A stretch of DNA of 64,000 nt from the NCBI RefSeq assembly GCF_014779715.1, contig NZ_JACXYU010000005.1, positions 248,001 through 312,000 on the forward strand, written 5' to 3'. The notes beneath the pieces were generated by a model, which was not told where the DNA came from, did no database searches, and saw only the letters and a list, made by a program, of their open reading frames with translations. A program made the translations under genes and the position numbers. Below, piece by piece: positions 62,605 through 64,000 of this stretch. This DNA comes from Streptomyces chumphonensis. GTDB taxonomy: Bacteria; Actinomycetota; Actinomycetes; Streptomycetales; Streptomycetaceae. Numbering within the stretch: position 1 is the stretch's first letter; every line of letters starts with the position of its first letter.

Positions 62605-63977
62605 TGGATTGGAGCTACACCGTCCGCGTGTGGAGCATCCGAAAGCGCCCGTACCGCAAGCCGTTCCAGCTTCGCTGGCAGGTGGGCGAGCGGGCACATT
62701 CGGAGTCGTTCCTCACGGCCGGGCTGGCGGAGAGCCGCAAGGCTCAGCTCATCACAGCCGCCAGGGCAGGTGAGCCGTTCGACGTGGAAAGCGGGCTTCC
62801 GAAGTCCCTGCTGCGTGAGCAGGAAGACATCTCGTGGTACCAACACGCACGGCAGTACATCGAGATGAAGTGGCCTCACTCCCCCGCGTCCACACGGAAG
62901 ACGCTCGCGGAGGCCATGGCCACCGTGACGCCTGTGCTCGTGAAGGACACCCAAGGCATGGGGGACGCCCGTGTCGTCCGCGCGGCGCTGTACGGCTGGG
63001 CATTCAACGTGAAGCGTTGGGACGAGGAGCCGCCGCCCGAGTACCAAGCCGTGTTGGCATGGTTCGAGCGGAAGTCGAAACCCACGTCAGCCCTGGCGGA
63101 CAGGATGCTCGTGCGGAAAGCGCTGGACGCCCTGACTCGCAAGTTGGACGGCAAGACGGCGGCTTCGTCAACGATCCGCCGGAAGCGGGCCATTTTCCAC
63201 AACGCGCTTGTCTACGCCGTTGACGCCGGGCTTTTGACCGAGAACCCGATTCCCCGGGTGAGCTGGAGCCTGCCTGAGCCGGTCGAAGAGGAGATCGACC
63301 CATCGTGCGTGCCCGAGCCCGTCCAGGCGGCGGAACTGCTGAACGCCGTGCGGGCGCAGGGTGCCCGTGGCCGGCACCTGGTCGCGTTCTTCGGCTGCAT
63401 CTACTACGCCGCTGCGCGGCCCGCCGAAGTCGTGGGGCTGCGGCAGGAAGACTGCACACTCCCCCGCCGTGGCTGGGGCCTCCTGCAACTACAGGAGACG
63501 CGTCCGCGAGCGGGCGCGGCATGGACGGACTCCGGGCAAGCGCACGACAGCCGTGGGCTGAAGCACCGGTCGCGAAGGGCGGTGCGGCCGGTTCCCATTC
63601 CGCCCGAGCTGGTGGCCATGCTGCGGTGGCACGTCACGGCGCACGGCGTGGCCCCGGACGGTCGGCTCTTCCGGACGCTGCGGGGTGGACTCGTGCAGGA
63701 GAGCGGCTACGGGGAGGTCTGGGCGCGGGCACGGGAGAAAGCCCTCCCAGCGGGCGCCGCGAAAACGCTCATGGCGAAACGGCCCTATGACCTCCGCCAC
63801 GCAGCGGTGTCCACCTGGCTCAGCTCCGGGGTGGAACCGCAGCTGGTGGCCAAGCGGGCCGGCCACAGCGTGGCCGTGCTCTTCCGGGTGTACGCGAAGT
63901 TCCTCGGCAACGCGGACGAGGCGGCGAACGCCAAGATCTCCGCTCGGTTGGGGGAGCGGGGGACGCCGTCCCCCTGA
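62604..63977 (+). CDS. int: tyrosine-type integrase
   Basis: 457 residues. Arm- and core-binding domains in the first about 200 residues (TLAEAMATVTPVLVKDTQ, KTAASSTIRRKRAIFHNALV), then the catalytic domain: Arg in AAARPAEVVGLRQ, YDLRHAAVSTWLSSGV (second Arg and His; first His replaced by Tyr, common in actinobacterial integrases), AGHSVAVLFRVYAKFL (last His and nucleophile Tyr). Reads towards attR, 23 bases from the window end. Recognises tRNA-Tyr by the attL seen at 49202. Confidence 0.95.
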   Translation: MDWSYTVRVWSIRKRPYRKPFQLRWQVGERAHSESFLTAGLAESRKAQLITAARAGEPFDVESGLPKSLLREQEDISWYQHARQYIEMKWPHSPASTRKTLAEAMATVTPVLVKDTQGMGDARVVRAALYGWAFNVKRWDEEPPPEYQAVLAWFERKSKPTSALADRMLVRKALDALTRKLDGKTAASSTIRRKRAIFHNALVYAVDAGLLTENPIPRVSWSLPEPVEEEIDPSCVPEPVQAAELLNAVRAQGARGRHLVAFFGCIYYAAARPAEVVGLRQEDCTLPRRGWGLLQLQETRPRAGAAWTDSGQAHDSRGLKHRSRRAVRPVPIPPELVAMLRWHVTAHGVAPDGRLFRTLRGGLVQESGYGEVWARAREKALPAGAAKTLMAKRPYDLRHAAVSTWLSSGVEPQLVAKRAGHSVAVLFRVYAKFLGNADEAANAKISARLGERGTPSP

Positions 63978-64000
63978 GCCCCACGCATGCCCCATAGGTG

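Larger units (their letters stand above)
49202..64000. mobile_element. actinomycete integrative and conjugative element (AICE), right end outside window
   Basis: At least 14.8 kb. The left end is a truncated tRNA-Tyr (attL); the right end has xis-int reading towards attR, which is not reached. Contents are cargo (49373-51423), regulators XRE-TPR and GntR, a spread-type operon with GGDEF, DUF2637 and PP-loop genes, a TraB-type DNA translocase, small membrane and Cys-rich genes, a DnaB-N/DUF3987 replication protein, and xis-int. There is no relaxase or type IV secretion gene set, as expected for elements that transfer double-stranded DNA by a single FtsK-like protein. GC falls visibly in 50500-51450. 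Confidence 0.88.

Overview
The window is high-GC actinobacterial DNA, almost certainly from a Streptomyces chromosome. The evidence is the conserved core run tuf-fusA-rpsG-rpsL / rpoC-rpoB / rplL-rplJ / rplA-rplK / nusG-secE / tRNA-Trp / aspC / adenosine deaminase / murB / two MaoC hydratases / rpmG / tRNA-Met / tRNA-Thr, together with GTG and TTG starts, DUF397, DUF2267, DUF998 and DUF1707 proteins, and integrated plasmid-type mobile DNA.

Positions 1-7000 hold the 3' end of a GAF-PP2C phosphatase gene, then a beta-helix lipoprotein facing a minus-strand glycan block (galE, a cellulose-synthase-like GT2, and a UDP-glucuronate decarboxylase-like epimerase). Positions 7100-21250 are a patchwork of small accessory genes: TetR/DUF998, two GNATs, RidA proteins, AraC/VOC, DUF397, beta-lactamase/HTH/NTPase, a DHFR-like reductase, ArsR/SDR, DUF2267 and a PIN/Phd toxin-antitoxin pair. 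Several of the regulators sit beside clear palindromic operators. Positions 21300-45730 are the translation and transcription core, nearly all on the minus strand, with visible promoters, terminators and an L10-type leader. Positions 45731-49200 carry an amidohydrolase-like gene, an NAD(P)-binding protein and a protein with a HEPN-type RNxxxH motif.

From 49202 to past the right edge lies an integrated actinomycete conjugative element (AICE). Its left end is the 3' half of a tRNA-Tyr gene that loses tRNA pairing just 5' of the anticodon loop (attL). Its right end carries xis and a tyrosine integrase that stops 23 bases before the window ends, so attR and the restored tRNA-Tyr should lie just outside. 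From left to right the element has a cargo arm (three uncharacterised genes, one a membrane pentapeptide-repeat protein), two regulators (XRE-TPR and GntR), an operon with a GGDEF protein, a DUF2637 membrane protein, a three-cysteine PP-loop enzyme and a zinc-ligand protein, then a TraB/FtsK DNA translocase, small spread-type and cysteine-rich proteins, a DnaB-N/DUF3987 replication protein, an iteron-like array, and xis-int.

The most interesting signal is a family of three hairpins inside the element. Each starts one module (spread operon, traB, rep-xis-int). They share a loop core (CCGRCCAARGMAC) but have different, fully paired stems, and the core lies 45-54 bases before the start codon in each case. 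This is covariation of the kind expected of an undescribed cis-acting RNA (or single-stranded DNA) element. Other notable signals are a seven-copy CTAGCGG inverted-repeat array directly after traB (a candidate transfer locus), a six-copy GGCGGTAAG array after rep (a candidate origin), and the orphan HEPN-like gene beside attL. All statements rest on reading the sequence alone; no database search was run.
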